64,000 bases of DNA from the NCBI RefSeq assembly GCF_000948415.1, contig NZ_JYII01000021.1:62001-126000 (forward strand). Direction: 5' to 3'. Made by a program: the position numbers and the translations under genes. Positions 43,535-51,472 of this stretch are shown in pieces. The stretch's first letter is position 1. Each line of letters begins with the position of its first letter. The stretch is from Thalassospira sp. HJ. Lineage in GTDB: Bacteria > Pseudomonadota > Alphaproteobacteria > Rhodospirillales > Thalassospiraceae. The notes under the pieces were generated by a model. That model was given only the letters and a program-made list of their open reading frames with translations. It did no database searches and was not told the DNA's origin.

Positions 43535-44329
43535 ATGAGCCACGCCAGCAATTACAATCTGCGCGAAGAGATCAAGGAATACTGGTCGATGCGCGCAGAA
43601 ACCTTTGATCAGCAGCCCGGCCATGAGATTTTTTCAGAGTCTGAGCGCGGTGCCTGGCATGCCCTGTTTGAACGCCATTTTGGCAAGGGTGACGGGCGCA
43701 AGGCGCTTGATCTGGCAAGCGGGACTGGCGTGATCAGTCATCTGATGCATGATCTTGGTTTTGATGTGACCGGCATGGACTGGTCGGAAACAATGCTTGA
43801 AAAGGCGCGTGCAAAATCAAAGCAGCGCGGATCGAACATCCGTTTCCTGCTCGGCGATGCCGAACGGACCCTTGAAGATGATGACAGCTACGATGTGATC
43901 GTCACCCGTCATCTGGTTTGGACGCTGGTCGACCCGGCGGCGGCCTTTGCGGAATGGTTCCGGGTTCTTAAACCCGGTGGCAAGCTTCTGGTGGTTGATG
44001 GCGATTTCGTTTCCCCGACCTGGGCGACGAAATTCAACAAGGCAATGGCAGGTTTCCTTGAAAGTCTGGGCCTGCGCAAACCGGTTGAACCGGTGGCATA
44101 TATGCAGACCCATCATGACATTTTGGCCCGCGTGCATTTCTCAAACGGGGCACGGGCCGACGAGGTCAAAGCCATGCTGAGCCAGACCGGGTTCAATCCG
44201 ATTGCGGTGGATTTCGATCTGAAGCAGATCCACAGCGCTCAGAAAAAACACATCAGCTTTGCCAAGGGGCTGGAGCGCGGTGCACAGCATCGCTATGCCA
44301 TCTGTGCGCAAAAGCCCCTCGCGAATTAG
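43535..44329 (+). CDS. Class I SAM-dependent methyltransferase
   Basis: A 264-residue Rossmann-fold methyltransferase. Motif I is KALDLASGTGVISHLM, followed by VTGMDWSETMLEKAR and RVLKPGGKLLVVDG. The substrate is unknown. It is transcribed divergently from an iron-type ABC importer and shares its upstream region, so a role in making, modifying or breaking down the imported chelate, or in a metal stress response, is conceivable. No cysteines typical of arsenite methyltransferases are present. The next gene downstream is convergent (osmC). Confidence 0.85.
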   Translation: MSHASNYNLREEIKEYWSMRAETFDQQPGHEIFSESERGAWHALFERHFGKGDGRKALDLASGTGVISHLMHDLGFDVTGMDWSETMLEKARAKSKQRGSNIRFLLGDAERTLEDDDSYDVIVTRHLVWTLVDPAAAFAEWFRVLKPGGKLLVVDGDFVSPTWATKFNKAMAGFLESLGLRKPVEPVAYMQTHHDILARVHFSNGARADEVKAMLSQTGFNPIAVDFDLKQIHSAQKKHISFAKGLERGAQHRYAICAQKPLAN

Positions 44330-44332
44330 GCG

Positions 44333-44791
44333 TTAAACTGGTTCGACGACGACTTCAGTTTTGACCGAGTTGGCAAGAAAGCAGGCCTCGTGCGCCCGGT
44401 GATGCAGGTCCGCGACCAGTTCTGCATCTGGTGCCTTACCGCCATAGCGGATATCGGGGCGCAGCGTCACCTTGGTGATCATGGTTTTGCCATCAACGGT
44501 TTTCATCTCGCCGATCGCGGCATCGGCATAATGATCGACCACCAGCCCGTCATCGGATGCGAAATGCAGGAAAAACAGCATGTGGCAGCTTGAAAGGGCG
44601 GCGACAAAGGCTTCTTCCGGGTCGACATTTTCTTCAAGCGAATAGGGAAGTGGTACCACATGCGGGGATGAAGATGCCGGGACTTCGACCCCGCCATCAA
44701 AGCGCCAGACATGACCGCGTGAATAGCGGCGATCAGTAAAAATTTCGGCTTCCTTGCGCTGCCAGATAACTTCTGCGCCAAAGCTGCTCAT
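44333..44791 (-). CDS. OsmC-family peroxiredoxin-like protein
   Basis: A 152-residue OsmC/Ohr-fold protein. The two redox cysteines are visible in ALSSCHMLFFLHFA and HEACFLANSV, supporting hydroperoxide reductase activity. The N-terminal YSRGHVWRFDGG and PEEAFVAA segments match the OsmC subgroup rather than Ohr. It follows a GntR regulator by 17 bases on the minus strand and is likely co-transcribed with it. Confidence 0.88.
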   Translation of the reverse strand: MSSFGAEVIWQRKEAEIFTDRRYSRGHVWRFDGGVEVPASSSPHVVPLPYSLEENVDPEEAFVAALSSCHMLFFLHFASDDGLVVDHYADAAIGEMKTVDGKTMITKVTLRPDIRYGGKAPDAELVADLHHRAHEACFLANSVKTEVVVEPV

Positions 44792-44808
44792 GTTGGGCTC
44801 CTCGGTCT

Positions 44809-45429
44809 TCAGGATTGATCAATCGGGATCAATGTGCCGGCGGTGACGCCAATATGGGTGCTCAATACCTTGCTGGCGGTGGCGATATCGCGGGCCTCAA
44901 GGGCTTCAAGAATTTGCTGATGTTCTTCGTAAAATGCACTTCGTGGCTGTGATCCCTTGGGCTGCAGGGCATAGGCGCGCTTGGCCTCGCCGCGAAAGCC
45001 TTCGATCATCGAAAGCAGCCTCTGATTGCCGCATGCGCTATAGAGGATCGTGTGAAATTCCTGATCCAGCTCGGCCAGCATGTCGGGATCGTCTTCTTCA
45101 AACAGATCCTCATTGATCCGCCTGGCCTTGCGCAGGGCCGACGGACTCAGATTGGGGGCACACAGCTCAAGCGCGCTGACCTCGAGCGAGATGCGAATCT
45201 GGCAAAGCTCACGCACGTCCTCGCGCTTTAACCCGGTGACGGCAAGGCTTCTGTCCGGGCGCTTTTCAAGCAAACCGGATTCGTGCAGTCGTTCAAGCGC
45301 GTGGCGGATCGGCTGGCGACTGACGCCAAAGCGCGCAGCGAGTTCTTCCTGCTTAAGCACATTGCCTGGCGGCAAGCTGCCGGCTTCGATTTCTTCACGC
45401 AGGGCCTGTGTAATCATATTTGTATCCAT
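44809..45429 (-). CDS. GntR-family transcriptional regulator (FadR/FCD subfamily)
   Basis: A 206-residue regulator with an N-terminal winged helix (ALREEIEAGSLPPGNVLKQEELAARFGVSRQPIRHALERLHESGLL) and a C-terminal all-helical FCD ligand domain containing the metal/ligand histidines (ELDQEFHTILYSACGN ... YEEHQQILEALEARD ... LSTHIG). FCD regulators usually sense small carboxylates. The gene precedes osmC at 17 bases, so it may control that gene. ATG 45429 and ATG 45417 are both possible starts. Confidence 0.88.
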   Translation of the reverse strand: MDTNMITQALREEIEAGSLPPGNVLKQEELAARFGVSRQPIRHALERLHESGLLEKRPDRSLAVTGLKREDVRELCQIRISLEVSALELCAPNLSPSALRKARRINEDLFEEDDPDMLAELDQEFHTILYSACGNQRLLSMIEGFRGEAKRAYALQPKGSQPRSAFYEEHQQILEALEARDIATASKVLSTHIGVTAGTLIPIDQS

Positions 45430-45559
45430 GGATCCAAACTATGACGGGATGCATTTTTCGTCAATAAGAAGTGTGTGCGGGTCGAAGGTGATGGGGCAGC
45501 GAAGGGCGACGTTGCGCAGTTGGTAGCGGCATATATCAATGGGGGAATGCAACCCGCGA

Positions 45560-47929
45560 TTACTCGGCGGGGATGGCTTCTGTTTGCGCATCGGCCGTAT
45601 CGCAATGGCTTTGGATGAAGTCGATGATGCGGTCGTGGGCATGATCGATGTCTTCATTGATGATGCCGTGACGTTCGGATTTCAACATCTGGACCTCGAT
45701 CTCGGTACTCTCATTGGTGCTGGTTGCCAGACGCCGGATCATGTTGGCGCTGGCCGGGTCAACAACCTTGTCGCCATCGCCCTGCAGGATCAGGGTTGGG
45801 CAATCAATATCCGGCAGGCGGCGCTGCATCGAGGCCACGGTCTGGCGCAATTGATGCAATCCGCCAATCGGGATATTGCGGTAATTGATCTCGGGATGTT
45901 CGGATTCGTTGGGCCGGAAGCTAAGTAACTCCTGCGCGGACGGCATCCAGCCCATCAGCTTGTTCGCGCCATACAGCAGTGGCACGAACATCAGATTGCG
46001 ATTGCGGAGTTTAAGCGGCGTGCCTGCCAGAACAAGTGCGCGGAGTTTTTCGGGTTTGTCGGCGGCATGAATGGCCGAAAGTGCCCCGCCGGTTGAAAAG
46101 CCGACAATGATCACCTGATCACAAAACGGGCTCAGGATTTCATAGCCGCGCCGGACGGATGTCAGCCAGTCGGTCCATTTGCGTTTTTGCAGTTCATGGG
46201 GTGATGTCCCGTGCCCGGCAAGCCTAACCCCCATCACCGCATGGCCCATGGCTGCGAACTTGTCACCCAGTTCGCGGAGTTCCGCCGGGGACGCCAGAAA
46301 ACCATGCACTAGCAACACACCGCAGGAAAATCGCGTCTGCCCGTTGGGCAATAGCAAATAGGGGCGGCTATCGGCGGTCGCCGTTTCCTGGCTGTTGATC
46401 GCATCATACTTCGGTTTCTGGAATTTGTTGTGGTTCCACTGCCAAGCCAAAATTTCGTCATCAAAGCGGCGGTGGGCGATGTCGGTCGGGCTTAGATGAT
46501 CCACCTCGATCCGCGCACGCTCAAGCGCCTGCCAGGCTGCATGGATCGGTGCCATTTCATTGGCATAGACCATGATCGGATTGTCCATGCGGATCTGATC
46601 AAAGCTCGCCTCGGCCTGCAATTTCGGCAGGAAGCAGTATTTCTGATCGCGACGTTCAATCAGGCCCAGCTGAACCGCACTATCGATAAAGAAGCGGATT
46701 TGCGGGCAATTGAGTTCGAAAATGCCGACATAATCTGCCGGATTGCGCATGCCGCGATGCAGATGGACATTTTCAGCCTGCTGGATGTTCTTGATCGCCA
46801 GATAAAGCGTGCGGTCAAAGTGGCTGATATCGATCTCGGTCACGCCATCCTCAAGCCACATCATGATCAGGCGTGATGCCAGATGGCTGACATTGATCGT
46901 CAGGTTGGAATACATCACCGACATGCAGCGATCGCGGAGCGGCTTGATATTGCGCGTAATGGCAAATTGCGGAATGCGGTCGGTGATCTTTTCAAGGGTC
47001 TTGGCCGGTTTGAACAGATCATCCATGCAGGTGGCCTGCTCAACCCGTTTTGCCAACAAACGACGATCAAGCCAGTTGAACTGATCGCGCGGATCGACCG
47101 GGTCGCCGAGGCGGATGTCCATATCGGTCTTCTTGAACATCAGATTGCCTTCGATGATCATTTCCTCGGCCATTTTGGGGCTGAGCCCGCCGGTAAACAT
47201 GTCGGCGGCCCGCGCCAAAAGGTTCTGATCCACACGCAGCGGGTGGAAGGTGATATTGGCCGGAAACATCAGGGTCGGCTTGGCAAGGGTCGCGCGCAGA
47301 TCATCTTCGCTACGCTCCAGAAGGGCCGCCCAGCGTTTGAGTTCGTGGGTTTTGCCCTTCTCGATCAAGGCTGACAGCCCGATCTTGAAGCCATCAATGC
47401 ACAGTCCAAGCAAGGCCGCACCGGTATGGTGCGCGCGTCTGGTATCAGCCGATCTGGAATAGATGCTGTAGTCAGGGCGTTTGGGGTGCGGGCGTATATC
47501 GGTCAGAACCCGGCGATCCTTGACCATTCCGCCCTCGGGAAAGACCACGACCTTGCCCCCGCGCAGGATTTCCTCGGCCAGAAACGGCAACAGCCGTTCA
47601 TAGTCATTCGGCACACCGCCAAGGGCGCGCAGATATCGGGAAAACGTGTTGTCCTGGGCAAAAAACTCGCCCGACGCAATGGATCGGCAATAAACCCCGG
47701 TTTCAAGCGCGATCAGGAATTGCGGGATAAAGGTTTCAAACCGGGCGAAGTGGTTGAACATGAAAATGTCGCCCTGCGACAAATGGTCGCGCGGCCCGTG
47801 CATCTTGATGTTGATGTCGATATTGGCGCGCAATGCCGTCATCGCACGAATGGTCCATTCGCAGGTCTTCGGGCTGATGGCGAATTGTTCGCGTTCGATG
47901 TCGCGGAATGTCTGAACCATGCGTGGCAA
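45560..47929 (-). CDS. Fusion of a glycerolipid acyltransferase and an alpha/beta hydrolase
   Basis: A 789-residue two-domain protein. The N-terminal about 450 residues are a PlsB/PlsC-like acyltransferase: NHFARFE (His60 to Glu65, an HX4E variant of the HX4D motif) and VVFPEGGMVKDRR, with two further conserved blocks as in PlsB. The C-terminal part from about residue 545 is an alpha/beta hydrolase with VLLVHGFLASPAELRELGDKF, the nucleophile elbow GFSTGG (Ser612), an Asp in LILQGDGDKVVDPASA and a His in SERHGIINED. One polypeptide thus combines an acyl-transfer and an acyl-ester hydrolase domain, suggesting acyl-chain remodelling. It is transcribed alone, divergent from an MFS exporter. Confidence 0.85.
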   Translation of the reverse strand: MPRMVQTFRDIEREQFAISPKTCEWTIRAMTALRANIDINIKMHGPRDHLSQGDIFMFNHFARFETFIPQFLIALETGVYCRSIASGEFFAQDNTFSRYLRALGGVPNDYERLLPFLAEEILRGGKVVVFPEGGMVKDRRVLTDIRPHPKRPDYSIYSRSADTRRAHHTGAALLGLCIDGFKIGLSALIEKGKTHELKRWAALLERSEDDLRATLAKPTLMFPANITFHPLRVDQNLLARAADMFTGGLSPKMAEEMIIEGNLMFKKTDMDIRLGDPVDPRDQFNWLDRRLLAKRVEQATCMDDLFKPAKTLEKITDRIPQFAITRNIKPLRDRCMSVMYSNLTINVSHLASRLIMMWLEDGVTEIDISHFDRTLYLAIKNIQQAENVHLHRGMRNPADYVGIFELNCPQIRFFIDSAVQLGLIERRDQKYCFLPKLQAEASFDQIRMDNPIMVYANEMAPIHAAWQALERARIEVDHLSPTDIAHRRFDDEILAWQWNHNKFQKPKYDAINSQETATADSRPYLLLPNGQTRFSCGVLLVHGFLASPAELRELGDKFAAMGHAVMGVRLAGHGTSPHELQKRKWTDWLTSVRRGYEILSPFCDQVIIVGFSTGGALSAIHAADKPEKLRALVLAGTPLKLRNRNLMFVPLLYGANKLMGWMPSAQELLSFRPNESEHPEINYRNIPIGGLHQLRQTVASMQRRLPDIDCPTLILQGDGDKVVDPASANMIRRLATSTNESTEIEVQMLKSERHGIINEDIDHAHDRIIDFIQSHCDTADAQTEAIPAE

Positions 47930-48188
47930 TATCCCGGCCCAGGGTCGAAGCCCTGATATAAAGCGTTGGTTTCTTGGACGATTTTATCTGTTATTGATGA
48001 CTTCGTTATTAAGATAGATATGTGTCGCAATTCCCGGTTTTGGAAGGCACGCCGTCTTCGATTTACGAAGAATTGATGCTTGAGCGACCTGTCTTTCGTA
48101 TAATCCCGTGACTTGCCGGGCTGCATTCTGCCCGTGTGTTCCTGTCAAAAACGGTCTGGTGTCATCGCCACCTCATGATCCCGACCCC

Positions 48189-49493
48189 ATGATTGGAGGC
48201 CTCGTGCCTGTTCCCGACCCTGCCCCAGATCCGGATCAACCCAGCCAGCCAGCCAATCAGGATGCGGCACAAGGATCGATTTTTTCTGACCGCAATTTCC
48301 TTTTGTTTCTTGTCGGGCAATGCATCACGACCCAGGGGCTTTGGATTCAGAAAATCGCCATGTCCTGGCTGGCATGGTCGCTGACCGGGTCGGCCTTTTG
48401 GACCGGGATGATCGCAGCCCTTAATTTCGCACCGGCCTTTTTCCTCGGCCCGATTTTCGGTGTCATGGCCGATCGGGTGGATTTGCGGCGGACAGCCATG
48501 TTGCTCAATCTTGGGCAGGCGGGTGTTTCGTTCCTTCTGATGGGGTTGTCCTATGCTGACATGATGACCCTGCCCTGGATGGTGGTGCTGGCCGGATCGA
48601 TGGGGATCCTTGGCAGTGCAATGACGCCCATTCGCCTCTCACTCGTGCCGGTGATTGTACCGCGCGCCTTCATGAACCGGGCGGTGGCCTATGCCGCGAT
48701 GAATTTCAATATTTCGCGGCTGGTCGGGCCTGCGGTGGGTGGTGTGGTGATCGCCACTTGGGGCACGGGGGCAGCCTTTATGATTAACGCGATCAGTTAC
48801 CTGCCGATGGTGTTTGTCATTTCGGTGGTGACCATTCACATGGAACGCGCACCAGATGCCAAAAGCCGGCGTATCTGGACGTCGCTTGTTGATGGGGCAA
48901 GCTATGCGCTGAACCATCCAATGATCCGATCGGTACTGGCGCTTTCCTGTTTCGTCTCGCTGGTCGGGACCGGCATGGTCGAACTGATGCCAGTCTTTGC
49001 CGAGGCAGTCTATGACCGCGGTGTCACCGGGCTTGGCATGTTGGCATCAAGTGCCGGGATCGGTGCGGTGACATCGACCTTTATCCTGTCGCGGATTTCA
49101 TCGGATGCCATTGCCTATCAACGGATCACCATCATCGGTGCCTTCACTGCTGCCATTGGCATGACGGGGCTGGGGTTTGCGCCCTGGTATGAGCTGGCGG
49201 TGGTTCTGGTCGCACTGACCGGGGGCGGATTGACGCTGGTCGGTGTCGGCTCGCAGACGGCGCTTCAGCTCACCGTCGATAACCGCCTGCGCGGTCGGGT
49301 GATGAGTTTCTGGAGTGCGACCAGCTTTGGCGGCATGGCGCTTGGCGGAACGTTATTGGGGGCGATTTCCGAGGCCGGTCACATTCAATATACCGCGCGG
49401 GGATCGGGTGTTTTGATCCTGTGTGCGGCCTGTGTCGGCCTTTGGCGGCTGTATCGGATCGGCGCTTTGCCGGGTGCGGGTGCATTGCGGTAA
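48189..49493 (+). CDS. MFS transporter (MFS_3/EntS-like)
   Basis: A 434-residue major facilitator with about 12 membrane segments after a Pro/Asp-rich N-terminal tail (PVPDPAPDPDQPSQPAN). The MFS_3 signature is seen in FLLFLVGQCITTQGLWIQKIAMSWLAW and in FGVMADRVDLRRTAMLLN after segment 2, with RLSLVPVIVPRAFMNRAVAY and GPAVGGVVIATWG later. Relatives include the enterobactin exporter EntS and putative drug exporters; the substrate here is unknown. ATG 48189 is used. GTG 48204 has GGAGG four bases upstream and is an alternative start. Confidence 0.85.
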   Translation: MIGGLVPVPDPAPDPDQPSQPANQDAAQGSIFSDRNFLLFLVGQCITTQGLWIQKIAMSWLAWSLTGSAFWTGMIAALNFAPAFFLGPIFGVMADRVDLRRTAMLLNLGQAGVSFLLMGLSYADMMTLPWMVVLAGSMGILGSAMTPIRLSLVPVIVPRAFMNRAVAYAAMNFNISRLVGPAVGGVVIATWGTGAAFMINAISYLPMVFVISVVTIHMERAPDAKSRRIWTSLVDGASYALNHPMIRSVLALSCFVSLVGTGMVELMPVFAEAVYDRGVTGLGMLASSAGIGAVTSTFILSRISSDAIAYQRITIIGAFTAAIGMTGLGFAPWYELAVVLVALTGGGLTLVGVGSQTALQLTVDNRLRGRVMSFWSATSFGGMALGGTLLGAISEAGHIQYTARGSGVLILCAACVGLWRLYRIGALPGAGALR

Positions 49494-49552
49494 AGGATTA
49501 TTAAGGCCTGCCATCCTATGGTGATCCATCGTGAGAAGATGGGGATTTCCAG

Positions 49553-50122
49553 ATGCGTTTGGTTGGGATTGTCGGACTGTGTTTGTTGCTTTCGGCCTGT
49601 TTTACCACAGGTAATTCTGCAACCCGGCCGAGCGGGCCGATGCCAAGTGACACCGTCCAGACCCTTGCCAGCGTCAATATTCCGTCTTCCCGCCTGAACA
49701 ACTTCACACCCACCGACAAGTTCCTGCAATGCGTGCCCTATGCACGCGAAGTTTCCGGCATCCAGATTTATGGCGATGCTTGGACCTGGTGGGGTCAGGC
49801 CGGTCAGAAAAACTTCCAGCGCGGCAATCGTCCGCAGGTCGGGGCCGTTCTTGCGCTGCGCAAGACCTCACGCCTCAAACTCGGCCATGTTGCCGTAGTC
49901 TCTGCCATTCTTGATAGTCGTAAGATCCTTGTGAACCACGCCAATTGGGGCAGCGATTCGCGCACGCGCGGCAAGGTGCATTACCGTCAGCCGGTGGTCG
50001 ATGTATCGCCCAACAATGACTGGTCGGAAGTGCGCATGATGAACACGCTGGGTTCATTTGGCAGTGTTTATCCGGCGCATGGCTTTATCTATCAGCCGCG
50101 CGAAACTGCCGAGGCGAACTAG
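49553..50122 (+). CDS. CHAP-domain lipoprotein (NlpC/P60-like amidase fold)
   Basis: A 189-residue lipoprotein. The signal peptide ends in the lipobox LLSAC, making Cys16 the acylated residue. A CHAP domain follows with candidate catalytic residues Cys60 (QCVPYAREVSG) and His112 (LGHVAVVSAI), and Asn/His in NHANWG. CHAP domains cleave peptidoglycan peptides or act as amidases. The gene lies 60 bases after the MFS gene in the same direction, so co-transcription is possible. Confidence 0.88.
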   Translation: MRLVGIVGLCLLLSACFTTGNSATRPSGPMPSDTVQTLASVNIPSSRLNNFTPTDKFLQCVPYAREVSGIQIYGDAWTWWGQAGQKNFQRGNRPQVGAVLALRKTSRLKLGHVAVVSAILDSRKILVNHANWGSDSRTRGKVHYRQPVVDVSPNNDWSEVRMMNTLGSFGSVYPAHGFIYQPRETAEAN

Positions 50123-50177
50123 GTCTTTTGCCCGGGCGCCTAGCTGGCGCGACGTATTCCCCCGCATCTCAAAGAAA

Positions 50178-50300
50178 AGTGGCGAAGCCCCCAACGGATA
50201 GAGAGCTTCGCCAATTAAACCCGTGCGGGCGGCACGGGTTCGGGGGTTGAACCCGACAAGGCTTTCAGAAGCACCGTTCTGGCGGTGGCGGACCCCTGTG
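50178..50300. ncRNA. Candidate structured RNA element, strand uncertain
   Basis: Four hairpins follow each other: TGGCGAAGC with GCTTCGCCA across a 16-base loop (50180-50213), AACCCGTGC with GCACGGGTT (50218-50240), GCTT with AAGC (50261-50272) and CACCG with CGGTG (50272-50288). GGGTTC with GAACCC forms an alternative pairing that competes with the second hairpin. Read on the minus strand, the 9-bp hairpin is followed by CTTTTCTTT, so a minus-strand small RNA of about 150 bases ending near 50165 is possible. It does not match a family I can name. Confidence 0.45.
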
Positions 50301-50386
50301 CAGTGCAATTTCCCACACCGACTTGGCGGCGGAGTCTGCTCTGCGACATTGGGGCGTCATTCCGTTCTGAGGCGCCTTGAATTAAA

Positions 50387-50399
50387 ATTATCTATAAAA
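50387..50399 (+). repeat. ATTATCTATAAAA box, copy 1
   Basis: Exact 13-base match to the sequence that overlaps the translation start region of the GntR gene at 51336-51348. Likely operator half or full site for that regulator. Confidence 0.5.
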
Positions 50400-50525
50400 T
50401 GACGTTCGATCTGTTAATTACGCCGCGGTCGGGCGCTGAAATCAACGGCAAAATAGTGGAGTCAGAGAGATTCCACGATGTTTCTACCTATGTGTCTGTT
50501 AATTATATGATTTAAATAGGAAAAT

Positions 50526-50538
50526 ATTATCTATAAAA
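50526..50538 (+). repeat. ATTATCTATAAAA box, copy 2
   Basis: Second exact copy, 139 bases after copy 1 and in the same orientation. It lies just before a short segment that ends in a hairpin (50598-50621), so it may control a small transcript. Confidence 0.5.
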
Positions 50539-50597
50539 TAGCGATGCTTGAGCGCAATTTATGTCTTCGAGGTGAATTTCCGTGCACGTAATCCTGA

Positions 50598-50635
50598 ATC
50601 CGAGTGCGTTTTCACTCGGATCGGTTCGTTTTGTC
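50598..50635 (+). terminator. Terminator-like hairpin downstream of box copy 2
   Basis: ATCCGAGTG (50598-50606) and CACTCGGAT (50613-50621) form a perfect 9-bp stem with a CGTTTT loop, followed by CGGTTCGTTTTG. The T-tract is short and delayed, so strength is uncertain. Confidence 0.5.
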
Positions 50636-50692
50636 AAAAAACGGGCGGGGAATTTGGGGAAATGATCTGGGTCGATGCACTCGGAAAGGCGT

Positions 50693-51334
50693 CTAGGAGC
50701 GGACCATTTTACCGGGCTTGTTCCCAATCCATTTTACATGTCGGGCAAGGGTTGCGGCGGCGACGTCGATCTGATTGCTGCGCAGTGCGGCGAGGATCGC
50801 ACGGTGGTCTTGATCGGTCGGGGCTTCCCATTCCATGCGAAAGCCCGAGAACAGGAAACGTGCGCTGGCCGCATGCAGGTCATCAATTGTCGCAAGCAAT
50901 CTGGGCATGCCACAGGGTTCAAGGATCACGCGGTGAAAAGCCTTGTTGGCCTGTTCCCAGGCATGAACGTCAGCGGCATTTTCGCCAGCGCGATTATGGT
51001 CCTCTGCCGCATCAAGGATTTCGGGGGTCAAATGCGGGGCGGCATGGCGCAATGCAAGGACCTCAAGCGATGCACGCATTTCGGCAACTTCACGGACCTC
51101 GGCAACGTCAAAACTGGCAACCCGCACCCCGCGACGGGGCTCACTGACCGCAAGGCCCTGTGCTTCGAGGCGACGGAATGCTTCGCGTACGGGCACGTGA
51201 CTGGCACCGAATTCCTCGGCGAAATGGTCCTGACGCAGTTTCATGCCCGGTGCGAATTCGCCGGAAATGATCCGCTCTGCCAGTGCCCGGGTAATGCGGC
51301 CCGCGACCGTGGTGTCTGTGCTGCGTTTTGTCAT
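50693..51334 (-). CDS. GntR-family transcriptional regulator (FadR/FCD subfamily)
   Basis: A 213-residue regulator. The winged helix spans about residues 10-72 (GRITRALAERIISGEFAPGMKLRQDHFAEEFGASHVPVREAFRRLEAQGLAV), and the FCD domain carries EQANKAFHRVILEPCGM and DQDHRAILAALRSNQID. It is divergent from the P-type proton ATPase across 138 bases and has an ATTATCTATAAAA box directly upstream of its start, overlapping where ribosomes bind. Autoregulation and control of the ATPase are inferred. The inducer is unknown. Confidence 0.88.
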   Translation of the reverse strand: MTKRSTDTTVAGRITRALAERIISGEFAPGMKLRQDHFAEEFGASHVPVREAFRRLEAQGLAVSEPRRGVRVASFDVAEVREVAEMRASLEVLALRHAAPHLTPEILDAAEDHNRAGENAADVHAWEQANKAFHRVILEPCGMPRLLATIDDLHAASARFLFSGFRMEWEAPTDQDHRAILAALRSNQIDVAAATLARHVKWIGNKPGKMVRS

Positions 51335-51335
51335 G

Positions 51336-51348
51336 TTTTATAGATAAT
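51336..51348 (-). promoter_or_regulatory. ATTATCTATAAAA box, copy 3, at the GntR start
   Basis: On the minus strand the 13-mer ends two bases before the GntR ATG. It is the third exact copy within 1 kb, in a region also serving the divergent ATPase. Binding by the adjacent GntR protein is the simplest reading. Confidence 0.5.
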
Positions 51349-51472
51349 TTGTGACAATTGATTTGTCGACCGGATTGATGTGCAACAATGTTGTGCGGTG
51401 CAATATACTCTAGAACAATTGTCGTTCCCCACATCGCACATGCGAACCCAAAAGGGGCAAAGAGGCGCCATC

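Larger units (their letters stand above)
50123..50692. other. 570-bp non-coding region between the CHAP gene and the GntR gene
   Basis: No convincing protein gene is seen. The left part (50150-50320) is GC-rich and highly structured and is listed separately. The right part (50380-50640) is AT-rich, with two exact copies of ATTATCTATAAAA and a terminator-like hairpin. The boundary between the two parts is sharp, near 50385. Confidence 0.6.

Noticed and set aside
50230-50260. tRNA T-arm or tmRNA-like sequence (GGGTTCG and GTTGAACCC)
   Set aside because: No acceptor stem, anticodon arm or CCA end could be paired around it, and no tmRNA tag frame was seen.
50054-50308. 84-codon open frame on the minus strand downstream of the CHAP gene
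   Set aside because: It overlaps the end of the CHAP gene and the whole set of hairpins, with no ribosome-binding site. Structured RNA explains the region better than a protein.
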